Assembly (NCBI RefSeq): GCF_900102505.1
Contig: NZ_FMVT01000012.1
Coordinates: 1 to 64,000, forward strand
From: Paracoccus tibetensis
Lineage (GTDB): Bacteria; Pseudomonadota; Alphaproteobacteria; Rhodobacterales; Rhodobacteraceae
Direction of reading: 5' to 3'
Length of the DNA stretch: 64,000 bases
The notes beneath the pieces were generated by a model. The model saw nothing but the letters and a program-made list of their open reading frames with translations. It ran no database searches and was not told the origin of the DNA. The number at the start of each line of letters is the position of its first letter. Positions within the stretch are counted from its first letter, which is position 1. Below, in pieces: positions 15,030 through 23,097 of the stretch. The translations under genes and the position numbers were made by a program.

Positions 15030-15815
15030 ATGCTCAGCTACCAGCACGCCTACCACGCCGGAAATCTCGCGGATCTCCACAAGCACGCGCTTCTGGCCTG
15101 CGCGCTCGACTACCTGACGCGCAAGGACAAGCCGCTCAGCTATCTCGAGACCCATGCCGGCCGCGGCCTCTACCGGCTCGACGCGCTCGAGGCCCGCAAG
15201 ACCGGCGAGGCCGAGGCCGGGTTCAACCGCGCTGAAGCCGAGGGCTGGCTGGCCAGCGACCACCCGCTGATGCGCGCCGTTGCCGCGACCCGCGCCCGGC
15301 GCGGACGCACGGCCTATCCCGGCTCGCCCCTCGTCGCCGCGCATTTCCTGCGCCATGACGACCGCGCCCACCTTGCCGAGCTGCACCCGGCCGAGGCAGA
15401 GGCGCTGCACCCCGTCGCCGGCTTCGCCACGCTCCACCGGATCGACGGCTTCCAGATGGCGCGCGCCCTCTGCCCGCCGACGCCCCGCCGGGGCATGATG
15501 CTGATCGACCCCAGCTACGAGGTGAAGGCCGATTACGACGCCATCCCTCGGCAGATCGCCGGCATCGCGCGGCGCTGGAACGTCGGCGTCGTCGCCCTCT
15601 GGTATCCCATCCTTCAGGACCACCGGCATCTCGGCATGACCGCCGCCCTCGTCGCCGCCCATCCCGAGGCGCTGCTGTCCGAGGTCCGCTTTCCCCCCGC
15701 CCGCGCCGGCCACGGCATGACCGGCTCGGGCATGTTCGTGCTGAACCCGCCCTTCGGCCTTGCCGAGGAGGCCGCGCGGCTCGAACGCCTCTTCGCCGCC
15801 CGCGCCGGAAGCTGA
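15030..15815 (+). CDS. rlmJ: 23S rRNA (adenine-2030-N6)-methyltransferase RlmJ
   Basis: RlmJ methylates N6 of A2030 in 23S rRNA. The 261-aa protein starts with the family signature MLSYQHAYHAGNLADLHKHA and has YLETHAGRGLY (SAM site, about residues 38-48). The catalytic motif reads DPSYE at about 160-164, followed by ALWYPI, and GSGMFVLNPPFGL lies near the C-terminus. The gene starts 37 bases after the Tudor-like gene and may share its transcript. Confidence 0.94.
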   Translation: MLSYQHAYHAGNLADLHKHALLACALDYLTRKDKPLSYLETHAGRGLYRLDALEARKTGEAEAGFNRAEAEGWLASDHPLMRAVAATRARRGRTAYPGSPLVAAHFLRHDDRAHLAELHPAEAEALHPVAGFATLHRIDGFQMARALCPPTPRRGMMLIDPSYEVKADYDAIPRQIAGIARRWNVGVVALWYPILQDHRHLGMTAALVAAHPEALLSEVRFPPARAGHGMTGSGMFVLNPPFGLAEEAARLERLFAARAGS

Positions 15816-15873
15816 GGGGATTCCCCACCCGCCGCCGCCGCGCTATGATGCCGACGCCACGAGGAAACACGTC

Positions 15874-16167
15874 ATGCCCCAACGCCTGTCGATCGGCGCC
15901 ATCGCCTTCATCGTCCTGACCTGCGGCCTCGGCCTCTACTTCGCCTTCGCGGCCGTCCAGGGCCCCTCGGGCATCCTGCGCCGCATCCAGATCGAGGCCG
16001 AGACGGCCGAGCTCGAGGCGCAGCGCGACGCGCTCCGCGCCGAGGTGAGCCAGATGCAGAACCTCACCCGCCGCCTCTCGGACGATTATCTCGACCTCGA
16101 CCTCCTTGACGAGCAGGCCCGCGAGGTCCTCGGCCTCGTCCGCCCGGACGAGGTGATCCTGCGCTAG
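15874..16167 (+). CDS. ftsB: Cell division protein FtsB (septum formation initiator family)
   Basis: A 97-aa bitopic protein with one N-terminal membrane helix (about residues 8-28) and a periplasmic coiled coil (about 36-70, ETAELEAQRDALRAEVSQMQ). It ends with the DLLDEQAREVLGLVRPDE block seen in DivIC/FtsB proteins upstream of pdhA in alphaproteobacteria. It partners FtsL, which is also encoded in this window. The ribosome binding site is GAGGAAA at 15861. Placement immediately before the PDH operon is a common alphaproteobacterial arrangement. Confidence 0.9.
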   Translation: MPQRLSIGAIAFIVLTCGLGLYFAFAAVQGPSGILRRIQIEAETAELEAQRDALRAEVSQMQNLTRRLSDDYLDLDLLDEQAREVLGLVRPDEVILR

Positions 16168-16338
16168 CCTCCTCTTGCCTGCCCGACAAGCTGCCGCTGA
16201 AAGGCAGTGCCGCCACGGCTCCCTCGACCAGCAGGCGCAGGGGCCGGACTGCCTCCGGCGGCCGCGCCCGGCAAGGTCCAGCGCCGCCGTCAGCCCGCCG
16301 CCCGACCGCCATTGCACCCCTCCGGGTGATAGGCTACG

Positions 16339-16360
16339 GATAGTTTAACGCTGAACTATC
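16339..16360. promoter_or_regulatory. Inverted repeat upstream of pdhA, candidate operator
   Basis: GATAGTT-N8-AACTATC is a perfect 7-bp dyad, 30 bases before the pdhA start and close to where a promoter should lie. It is A/T-rich against a GC-rich background. The form suits a dimeric repressor (GntR or MarR type), but no regulator can be named. Confidence 0.45.
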
Positions 16361-16389
16361 CCGACCACGCCTCAGGAGGATCCATCCGC

Positions 16390-17424
16390 ATGGCCAGGAA
16401 ACCGAGCTCCGCGAAGGACGCTCCCGCGAACGTCTCCAAGGACGAGCTGCTCAAGTACTACCGCGACATGCTGCTGATCCGCCGCTTCGAGGAGAAGGCC
16501 GGCCAGCTTTACGGCATGGGCCTGATCGGCGGCTTCTGCCACCTCTATATCGGCCAGGAGGCCGTCGTCGTCGGGCTCGAAGCCTGCGCGAAAGAGGGCG
16601 ACAAGCGCATCACCTCCTATCGCGACCACGGCCACATGCTGGCCTGCGGCATGGAAGCCCGCGGCGTCATGGCCGAGCTGACCGGCCGCGAGGGGGGCTA
16701 TTCCAAGGGCAAGGGCGGCTCCATGCACATGTTCAGCCGCGAGAAGCATTTCTACGGCGGCCACGGCATCGTCGCCGCGCAAGTTCCGCTCGGCGCGGGC
16801 CTGGCCTTTGCCGACAAGTATCTGGGCAACGACAACGTCACCTTCACCTATTTCGGCGATGGCGCGGCGAACCAGGGCCAGGTCTACGAGACCTACAACA
16901 TGGCCGAGCTGTGGGACCTGCCGGTCGTCTTCGTGATCGAGAACAACCAGTACGCCATGGGCACCTCGGTCAAGCGCTCGACCAAGTCGGTCAGCCTGTT
17001 TGGCCGCGGCGAGGCCTTCGGCATTCCGGGCGAGCAGGTGGACGGCATGGACGTGCTGGCCGTCAAGGCCGCCGGCGAGAAGGCCGTCGCCCACTGCCGC
17101 GCGGGCAAGGGCCCCTATATCCTCGAAGTGATGACCTACCGCTACCGCGGCCACTCTATGTCGGACCCGGCGAAGTACCGCACCCGCGACGAGGTCCAGA
17201 AGATGCGCGACGAGCGCGACCCGATCGAGAATGTCCGCGAGATGCTGCTGACCGGCAACCACGCCTCCGAGGACGAGCTGAAGGCGCTCGACAAGGAGAT
17301 CAAGGACATCGTCAACGATTCGGCCGAATTTGCCAAGGAAAGCCCCGAGCCTGCGCTCGAGGAGCTGTGGACCGACATCTATGCCGAGAACCTGCCGCAA
17401 GGCAGCGCGACCGAGAACGCCTGA
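16390..17424 (+). CDS. pdhA: Pyruvate dehydrogenase E1 component, alpha subunit
   Basis: PdhA with PdhB forms the thiamine-diphosphate-dependent E1 that decarboxylates pyruvate and acetylates lipoate. The 344-aa protein has the TPP motif GDGAANQGQ and its closing IENNQYAMGT, and the loop YRYRGHSMSDPAKYRTRDE near residues 250-268. The first 15 residues form a polar leader. AGGAGG at 16375-16380 is the ribosome binding site. It is the first gene of pdhABC, preceded by the dyad at 16339. Confidence 0.97.
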   Translation: MARKPSSAKDAPANVSKDELLKYYRDMLLIRRFEEKAGQLYGMGLIGGFCHLYIGQEAVVVGLEACAKEGDKRITSYRDHGHMLACGMEARGVMAELTGREGGYSKGKGGSMHMFSREKHFYGGHGIVAAQVPLGAGLAFADKYLGNDNVTFTYFGDGAANQGQVYETYNMAELWDLPVVFVIENNQYAMGTSVKRSTKSVSLFGRGEAFGIPGEQVDGMDVLAVKAAGEKAVAHCRAGKGPYILEVMTYRYRGHSMSDPAKYRTRDEVQKMRDERDPIENVREMLLTGNHASEDELKALDKEIKDIVNDSAEFAKESPEPALEELWTDIYAENLPQGSATENA

Positions 17425-17436
17425 GGGGGACGCACC

Positions 17437-18831
17437 ATGGCAACCGAAATCCTGATGCCCGCCCTGTCGCCGACCATGGAGGAAGGCACGCTGGCGAAAT
17501 GGCTGAAGAAGGAAGGCGACGCGGTCAAGTCCGGCGACATCATCGCCGAGATCGAGACCGACAAGGCCACGATGGAATTCGAGGCCGTCGACGAGGGCAT
17601 CCTCGGCAAGATCCTGATCGAGGAAGGCACGCAGGGCGTCGCCGTCAACACGCCCATCGCCGTTCTGGTGGAAGAAGGCGAGTCCGCCGACGACGTGAAG
17701 ACCGAGACCGCCGAGAAGGCCCCCGCGCAGGTCGCCTCGCCCTCGACCAAGGAAGGCCCGGACGACAAGGGCCAGCCCGGCAAATCCGCCGTGGAAGCGG
17801 TCAAGACGCCCGAGCCGGACCGCAGCCCCGACTACCCCGAGGGCACCAAGATGAAGACCATGACCGTGCGGGAAGCCCTGCGCGAAGCCATGGCCGAAGA
17901 GATGGAGCGCGACGAGACCGTGTTCCTGATGGGCGAGGAAGTCGGCGAATACCAAGGCGCCTACAAGATCAGCCAGGGCCTTCTGGACAAGTTCGGCCCC
18001 CGCCGCGTCGTCGATACCCCCATCTCGGAAATCGGCTTCGCCGGCATCGGCACGGGCGCGGCGTTGGCCGGCCTCCGCCCCATCGTCGAGTTCATGACCT
18101 TCAACTTCGCCATGCAGGCGATCGACCACATCATCAACTCGGCCGCCAAGACGCTCTATATGTCCGGCGGCCAGATGGGCTGCCCCATCGTCTTCCGCGG
18201 CCCGAACGGCGCCGCCGCCCGCGTGGGCGCCCAGCACAGCCAGGACTACGCCGCCTGGTATGCCGCGATCCCCGGCCTCAAGGTCGTCATGCCCTACACC
18301 GCCGCCGACGCGAAGGGCCTGATGAAGACCGCGATCCGCGACGCGAACCCGGTCATCTTCCTTGAAAACGAGATCCTCTACGGCCGCTCCTTCGAGGTGC
18401 CGGACCTGCCCGACTTCACCATCCCCTTCGGCAAGGCCGCCATTGCCCGCAAGGGCAGCGACGTGACCATCGTCAGCTTCGGCATCGGCATGGCCCACGC
18501 GCTCGAGGCGGCAAGCAAGCTGGCCGAGGACGGGATCGAGGCCGAGGTGATCGACCTCAGGACCCTGCGCCCGATCGACTACGGAACCGTCATCGAATCG
18601 GTGAAGAAGACCAACCGCTGCATCACCGTGGAAGAGGGCTTCCCGGTCGGCGCCATCGGCAACCACCTCTCGGCCTATATCATGGAGAACGCGTTCGACT
18701 ATCTCGACGCGCCGGTGATCAACTGCACCGGCAAGGACGTTCCCATGCCCTATGCCGCGAATCTCGAAAAGCACGCGCTCATCACCGCCGCCGAGGTGGT
18801 CGAGGCCGCGCGCAAAGTCACCTATCGCTGA
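17437..18831 (+). CDS. pdhB: Pyruvate dehydrogenase E1 beta subunit with N-terminal lipoyl domain
   Basis: The 464-aa product begins with a biotinyl/lipoyl domain (about residues 1-78) with the lipoylated lysine in [12 protein letters not shown]. An acidic/alanine-rich linker follows, then the E1-beta transketolase domain from about residue 140 ([34 protein letters not shown]). A lipoyl domain fused to E1-beta is a known alphaproteobacterial feature. The domain is almost identical to that of PdhC, also in DNA sequence. It starts 12 bases after pdhA. Confidence 0.96.
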   Translation: MATEILMPALSPTMEEGTLAKWLKKEGDAVKSGDIIAEIETDKATMEFEAVDEGILGKILIEEGTQGVAVNTPIAVLVEEGESADDVKTETAEKAPAQVASPSTKEGPDDKGQPGKSAVEAVKTPEPDRSPDYPEGTKMKTMTVREALREAMAEEMERDETVFLMGEEVGEYQGAYKISQGLLDKFGPRRVVDTPISEIGFAGIGTGAALAGLRPIVEFMTFNFAMQAIDHIINSAAKTLYMSGGQMGCPIVFRGPNGAAARVGAQHSQDYAAWYAAIPGLKVVMPYTAADAKGLMKTAIRDANPVIFLENEILYGRSFEVPDLPDFTIPFGKAAIARKGSDVTIVSFGIGMAHALEAASKLAEDGIEAEVIDLRTLRPIDYGTVIESVKKTNRCITVEEGFPVGAIGNHLSAYIMENAFDYLDAPVINCTGKDVPMPYAANLEKHALITAAEVVEAARKVTYR

Positions 18832-18843
18832 GAGGAGCCGCAG

Positions 18844-20202
18844 ATGCCCGTGGAAATCCTGATGCCCGCGCTCTCTCCCACGATGGAAGAGGGCACGCTG
18901 GCCAAGTGGCTGGTCAAGGAAGGCGACGAGGTCAAGTCCGGCGACGTGATCGCCGAGATCGAGACCGACAAGGCCACGATGGAGTTCGAGGCCGTGGACG
19001 AGGGGACCATCGGCAAGATCCTCATCGCCGAAGGCAGCGCCGGGGTGAAGGTCAACACCCCCATCGCTATGCTGCTGGAAGACGGCGAGGACGCCTCGGC
19101 CGCTGACGCCGCTCCGGCCCCCAAGGCCGAGGCCGCCCCGAGCCAGGAACCCGAGCCGGCCGAAAAGGGCTATGGCGGCCCCATCGGCGCGCCCGTGGCT
19201 GGCGAGCAGAAATCGTCGGATGCCAAACCCGCCGCCAGCGGCGGCAAGGACGGCGAGCGCGTCTTCGCCTCCCCCCTCGCCCGCCGCATCGCGGCGGACA
19301 AGGGGCTGGACCTGTCCCAGATCAAGGGCTCCGGCCCGCGCGGCCGGATCGTCAAGGTCGATGTCGAGAACGCCCAACCCGGCGCCGCCCCCGCCAAGGC
19401 CGAAAGCGCGGACAAGGCGCCCATCGCCCATGCCAGCCCGGCAAAGGAACCCTCGGCCCCCGCACCGGCCAAGGGGCTGTCGACCGAGGCTGTCCAGAAG
19501 ATGTTCGCCGATCGCGAGACGACCGAGGTGCAGCTCGACGGCATGCGCCGCACCATTGCCGCCCGCCTTTCCGAGGCCAAGCAGACCATCCCGCATTTCT
19601 ACCTGCGCAAGTCCGCGAAACTCGACGCGCTGATGGAGTTCCGCGGCACGCTCAACAAGCAGCTGGAAGCCCGGGGCGTGAAGCTGTCGGTCAACGACTT
19701 CATCATCAAGGCTTGCGCGCTGGCGCTGCAAGAGGTGCCGGACGCGAACGCGGTCTGGGCCGGCGACCGGATCCTGAAGCTGAAACCCTCGGATGTGGCC
19801 GTTGCGGTCGCCATCGAAGGCGGCCTCTTCACCCCGGTCCTGAAGGACGCCGAGACCAAGACGCTCTCGGCTCTTTCGGCCCAGATGAAGGACCTCGCTT
19901 CGCGCGCCAAGTCGAAGAAGCTCGCCCCGCATGAATACCAGGGCGGCAGCTTCGCGATCAGCAACCTTGGCATGTTCGGGATCGAGAACTTCGATGCGGT
20001 CATCAACCCGCCTCATGGCGCGATCCTCGCCGTCGGCGCGGGCATCCAGACTCCGGTCGTGGAAAAGGGCGAAGTCGTCATCCGCAACGTGATGTCGATG
20101 ACCCTCTCGGTCGATCACCGCGTGATCGACGGCGCGCTCGGCGCCCAACTTCTGGACGCGATCGTCAAGCACCTGGAAAACCCGGTCGGCATGCTCGCCT
20201 GA
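18844..20202 (+). CDS. pdhC: Pyruvate dehydrogenase E2, dihydrolipoamide acetyltransferase
   Basis: E2 moves the acetyl group from lipoate to CoA and forms the core of the complex. The 452-aa protein has one lipoyl domain (1-78, lysine in [10 protein letters not shown]) and an Ala/Pro/Glu-rich linker. The E1/E3-binding domain is at about 138-175 ([20 protein letters not shown]), followed by a second linker and the catalytic domain. The active-site histidine motif is [11 protein letters not shown] near the C-terminus. A strong terminator follows at 20227. No E3 (lpd) gene is in the window. Confidence 0.97.
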   Translation: MPVEILMPALSPTMEEGTLAKWLVKEGDEVKSGDVIAEIETDKATMEFEAVDEGTIGKILIAEGSAGVKVNTPIAMLLEDGEDASAADAAPAPKAEAAPSQEPEPAEKGYGGPIGAPVAGEQKSSDAKPAASGGKDGERVFASPLARRIAADKGLDLSQIKGSGPRGRIVKVDVENAQPGAAPAKAESADKAPIAHASPAKEPSAPAPAKGLSTEAVQKMFADRETTEVQLDGMRRTIAARLSEAKQTIPHFYLRKSAKLDALMEFRGTLNKQLEARGVKLSVNDFIIKACALALQEVPDANAVWAGDRILKLKPSDVAVAVAIEGGLFTPVLKDAETKTLSALSAQMKDLASRAKSKKLAPHEYQGGSFAISNLGMFGIENFDAVINPPHGAILAVGAGIQTPVVEKGEVVIRNVMSMTLSVDHRVIDGALGAQLLDAIVKHLENPVGMLA

Positions 20203-20226
20203 GCCTGCCCCACCACGATGCCAGAA

Positions 20227-20257
20227 GGCCGCGACGCAGCAGCGTCGCGGCCCTTTT
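20227..20257 (+). terminator. Rho-independent terminator of pdhABC
   Basis: A perfect 11-bp stem (GGCCGCGACGC, loop AGCA, GCGTCGCGGCC) followed by CTTTTCATTT, 24 bases after the pdhC stop. Confidence 0.9.
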
Positions 20258-20269
20258 CATTTGGTGCGC

Positions 20270-20428
20270 TCAGATCGTCAGGCCGCAGGCCCGGCGGATG
20301 GCCTGCTGGACCGGCGACGGCGGCAGCGCCGGATCGAACTCTCCGCGGGGCAGCAGGGGCGGCTGCGCCATGAAGCGCATCGCCTTCAGCTGGGGTGCCG
20401 GGTGCGGCCGGTCAAGCCCCGGGGTCAT
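20270..20428 (-). CDS. Possible 52-aa protein downstream of mipZ
   Basis: A short open frame starts 18 bases after the mipZ stop. It reads MTPGLDRPHPAPQLKAMRFM and continues to a C-terminus VQQAIRRACGLTI. Third codon positions are almost all G or C, as in real genes here, and the frame fills the gap up to the pdhC terminator. I do not recognise a domain. The ribosome binding site is poor, so it would depend on coupling to mipZ. It could also be chance in high-GC DNA. Confidence 0.5.
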   Translation of the reverse strand: MTPGLDRPHPAPQLKAMRFMAQPPLLPRGEFDPALPPSPVQQAIRRACGLTI

Positions 20429-20446
20429 GCCCGGCTCGGGCTGCGC

Positions 20447-21217
20447 TCAGAAGGAGACCGCCACCTCGGGCAGGCGCAGCTCGCCGATGAGGTCGCGCAG
20501 CTCCTGCCGCGCGGCGATGTGGGACATGCTCAGCGTCTCGACGCCTACGTCCTTCATGTCGAGCAGCGTCAGCCCGCGCGGGAACAGCTCGCGGAAGATC
20601 ACCCGCTCCGAGAAGCCGGGGGCCACGCGGAAGCCGATGCGCTTGGAGAGGCTGGCCAGCGCGCCGCCGACCTTGCGCTTGTTGTGCATCTGCTGCGTGC
20701 CGAGCCGGTTCCGCAGCACCAGCCAGTCGATCGCCCCCGCCCCCGCCTGCGCCCGCATCTGCCGGGCGTTCCAGACCATCTCGGCATAGATCGACGGTCC
20801 CAGGATGTCGCCGTCGGGCGAGATGCGCGCCAGCAGGTCGAAGTCGATGAAGCTGTCGTTCAGCGGCGTGATCAGCGTGTCCGCCACCGCATGCGCCATC
20901 TGGCTGAGCCGCGTGTGCGAGCCGGGGCAGTCCAGCAGGATGAAGTCGCACTGCCTTTCCAGAAGCTCCAGCGCCGGGGTCAGCGGGTCCGGGCCCTCGC
21001 CCAGCTGCGCCATCACCGGCATCGGCAGGTCGAACCCCTCGCGCGCCTGGAAAGCGGCCCGGTTCTCGAGATAGCGCCCGAAGCTGCGCTGGCGCACGTC
21101 GAGGTCCAGCGCCCCCACGGCATGGCCCATCCGCGCGAGCGCGGTGGCGACATGCATCGAGGTGGTGGACTTGCCCGATCCGCCCTTCTCGTTGCCCACG
21201 ACGATGATATGCGCCAA
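20447..21217 (-). CDS. mipZ: Division plane positioning ATPase, MipZ/ParA family
   Basis: MipZ is a ParA-like ATPase that forms a gradient from the poles and keeps FtsZ at midcell in alphaproteobacteria. The 256-aa protein has the deviant Walker A NEKGGSGKST at residues 9-18, FILLDCPGSHTRLSQ (Walker B region, about 91-105), and the MipZ-type segment SERVIFRELFPRGLTLLD near residues 203-220. The start is a TTG at 21217 with GAAGGG upstream; no better ATG exists in frame. It could be a related orphan ParA, but the C-terminal block fits MipZ best. Confidence 0.88.
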   Translation of the reverse strand: MAHIIVVGNEKGGSGKSTTSMHVATALARMGHAVGALDLDVRQRSFGRYLENRAAFQAREGFDLPMPVMAQLGEGPDPLTPALELLERQCDFILLDCPGSHTRLSQMAHAVADTLITPLNDSFIDFDLLARISPDGDILGPSIYAEMVWNARQMRAQAGAGAIDWLVLRNRLGTQQMHNKRKVGGALASLSKRIGFRVAPGFSERVIFRELFPRGLTLLDMKDVGVETLSMSHIAARQELRDLIGELRLPEVAVSF

Positions 21218-21359
21218 TCCCGTCTGCCCTTCCGGTTCGTCCCGCCGCGGACCCTAGCCGGGCCACGGGGTCTTGAAAAGCCGCCCGAGCGCCGCCCGCG
21301 CCGTGCCCCGCTCGCCTGCGGCGCGAAAGCCGCAGGGCGCCTCGCCTCAGTGCTTCGCC

Positions 21360-22211
21360 CTAGTCCAGCAGCCCCTGAAGCGCGCGCAGCACCGCCTGCA
21401 CCTTGGGCGTGCGATGCAGGTCCACATGGCTCACCAGCCAGAGCGTCGGGTTCCATTCCGGCCGGTGCAGCGCCTCGACAAGCCCGTCCGTCCGCCCGCC
21501 CCGCAGCGGCCCGACGGCCAGGCCCGCGCGGATCACCGCCTCGCGCGCTTCGGCGTCGTTCGTCGTCAGCACCCGCGCCTCGGGCGCCAGCCGCTCGGCC
21601 AGCCAGCGCATGAAGGGCGCCCCCCGCCCCTCGGGCCCCGGCAGGGCGAAGCGGTGGCCGGCCAGATCGTCCAGCGGCCCGTGCCGCTCGAGGTAGTCGG
21701 GCGTCGCATAAAGCGCCTGGTGCAGCTGGCCGAGCGGGCGGACGACGTAATCGGGCTCGGACGGCTCGACCCCGGCGCGGATCGCCACATGCGCCTCGCC
21801 CGCGTCCAGCCGGAAGAGGCGCACATCGGTCATGTAGCTCAGCCGCAGCCCGGGATGGGCCGCCAGAAGCTGCGTCAGCCGCGGCATCAGGATCTCGGAC
21901 AGCTCGGGCAGCGAGGTGACCAGCAGATCCCCCTCGATCCGCTCGCCGCCGCCCGCGATCTGGGCGGCCATCTGGCTGAAGCGCTCGTCCGCCGCGCTGG
22001 CCGCCGCCAGCAGCAGCCGCCCCGCCTCGGTCAGCGCATAGCCCCGCGGGTGGCGCTGGAAGAGCTTCGCGCCAAGCGCCGCCTCCAGCGCGTCGATGCG
22101 CCGGATCACCGTGGCATGGTGCACCCCCAGCACCCCCGCCGCCCCGCTGACCGTCCCCGACCGCGCCACGGCCAGCGCCGCCCGCAGATCGTCCCAACTC
22201 TCGATCCTCAT
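21360..22211 (-). CDS. LysR-family transcriptional regulator
   Basis: A 283-aa LysR-type regulator. The N-terminal winged helix-turn-helix spans about residues 2-62 (AVARSGTVSGAAGVLGVHHA), followed by a periplasmic-binding-like effector domain. Lack of a terminal helix extension fits the family length. The gene is divergent from azoR with under 100 bases between them, the standard geometry for control of the neighbour. ATG 22211 is favoured by GGGG at proper distance; ATG 22217 is also possible. Inducer unknown. Confidence 0.9.
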   Translation of the reverse strand: MRIESWDDLRAALAVARSGTVSGAAGVLGVHHATVIRRIDALEAALGAKLFQRHPRGYALTEAGRLLLAAASAADERFSQMAAQIAGGGERIEGDLLVTSLPELSEILMPRLTQLLAAHPGLRLSYMTDVRLFRLDAGEAHVAIRAGVEPSEPDYVVRPLGQLHQALYATPDYLERHGPLDDLAGHRFALPGPEGRGAPFMRWLAERLAPEARVLTTNDAEAREAVIRAGLAVGPLRGGRTDGLVEALHRPEWNPTLWLVSHVDLHRTPKVQAVLRALQGLLD

Positions 22212-22304
22212 GTGCATCCCCGCACAAAACCTGCGCGCTTATCGCCGTTTCCCCCGGCGGAACCCAGACCTAAATCAACCCCAACGCACAAGCAGGAGAC
22301 AGCC

Positions 22305-22892
22305 ATGCACATCCTCCATCTCGACAGCGCCATCACCGGCGACGCCTCGGTCTCGCGCCAGCTGACCGCCGACATCGTCGCCCGCCTCAAGGACGCGAAC
22401 CCGGGCGCCACCGTCACCTATCGCGACCTGAACGAGGGCGTTCCGGCCATCGACACCGACTGGTTCGTCGGCGTCCGCGTCGGCACCGAGAACCCGACCC
22501 CCGAGCAGAAGGCCCATCTGGACGCCTCGAACGCCTATCTGAAGGAAGTTCAGGACGCCGACGTGCTGGTCATCGGCCTGCCGATCTACAACTTCACCCT
22601 GACCGCGCAGCTGAAGAACTGGCTGGACCAGATCGCCCGCGCCGGCGTCAGCTTCCGCTACACCGCCGAGGGCCCCGAGGGCCTGCTGACCGGCAAGCGC
22701 GCCTATATCGCCTATGCCGCCGCCGGCACCCCCATCGGGTCCGAGATCGACTTCGCTTCGGACTACATCCGCCACATGCTGGGCTTCCTCGGCATCACGG
22801 ACGTGACCTTCGTGCCCGCGGACGGGCTGGCGATGGACCGCGAGGCCGGCATGGCCCGCGCCCGCGCCGCGCTGGAGAAGATCGCGGCCTGA
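22305..22892 (+). CDS. azoR: FMN-dependent NADH:quinone/azo oxidoreductase
   Basis: A 195-aa flavodoxin-fold enzyme of the AzoR/AcpD family, which reduces quinones and azo compounds with NADH. Family blocks are HLDSAITGDASVSRQLT at the N-terminus, IGLPIYNFTLTAQLKNWLDQ near residues 85-104, GKRAYIAYAAAGTP, and LGFLGITDVTFVPADGL near the C-terminus. AGGAG precedes the ATG. It is a single-gene unit between the divergent LysR gene and a terminator at 22913. Confidence 0.93.
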   Translation: MHILHLDSAITGDASVSRQLTADIVARLKDANPGATVTYRDLNEGVPAIDTDWFVGVRVGTENPTPEQKAHLDASNAYLKEVQDADVLVIGLPIYNFTLTAQLKNWLDQIARAGVSFRYTAEGPEGLLTGKRAYIAYAAAGTPIGSEIDFASDYIRHMLGFLGITDVTFVPADGLAMDREAGMARARAALEKIAA

Positions 22893-22912
22893 TCCGTTCC
22901 AAGGCCATGCGA

Positions 22913-22943
22913 GGCGGCGCCGGTTGACTCCGGTGCCGCCTTT
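22913..22943 (+). terminator. Terminator downstream of azoR
   Basis: An 11-bp stem GGCGGCGCCGG/CCGGTGCCGCC (one G-U pair), loop TTGACT, followed by TTT, about 20 bases after azoR. Confidence 0.7.
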
Positions 22944-22963
22944 GCGTATCAGGCACCGGATTC

Positions 22964-23070
22964 CCGGAAGGTCTTGCCTTCCGGTCCCTGCCGCGCGTAG
23001 GGATCGCCCCCCGTCAGCGCGTCGCGCCCACGGGGGCGTTATCGTTTTGCTGCGCCCCTCCGGGCGCTTC
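22964..23070 (+). other. Three-hairpin leader upstream of ffh
   Basis: CCGGAAGG-TCTTG-CCTTCCGG (22964-22984) is followed by an imperfect CGCCCCC/GGGGGCG pairing over about 23005-23040 and by GCGCCC-CTCC-GGGCGC (about 23053-23068). The region lies between the azoR terminator and the ffh start and contains no gene. It may be a structured 5' UTR. It lacks the conserved SRP RNA loop sequences, so it is not ffs. Confidence 0.45.
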
Positions 23071-23097
23071 GTGTTTGGACCGAAGGAGGCTAGGGCG

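Noticed and set aside
16372..20172. A 1266-codon open frame antisense to pdhABC
   Set aside because: High-GC shadow frame: the plus strand encodes unmistakable PDH subunits and the antisense product is His/Leu/Asp-rich with no recognisable domain.
22211..22226. TGTGC-N6-GCACA dyad at the LysR start as a LysR box
   Set aside because: Arms are only 5 bp, it overlaps the start codon, and it lacks the T-N11-A form.
22964..23070. SRP RNA (ffs) next to ffh
   Set aside because: The hairpins lack the conserved GGAA tetraloop context and asymmetric loop sequence of bacterial SRP RNA.
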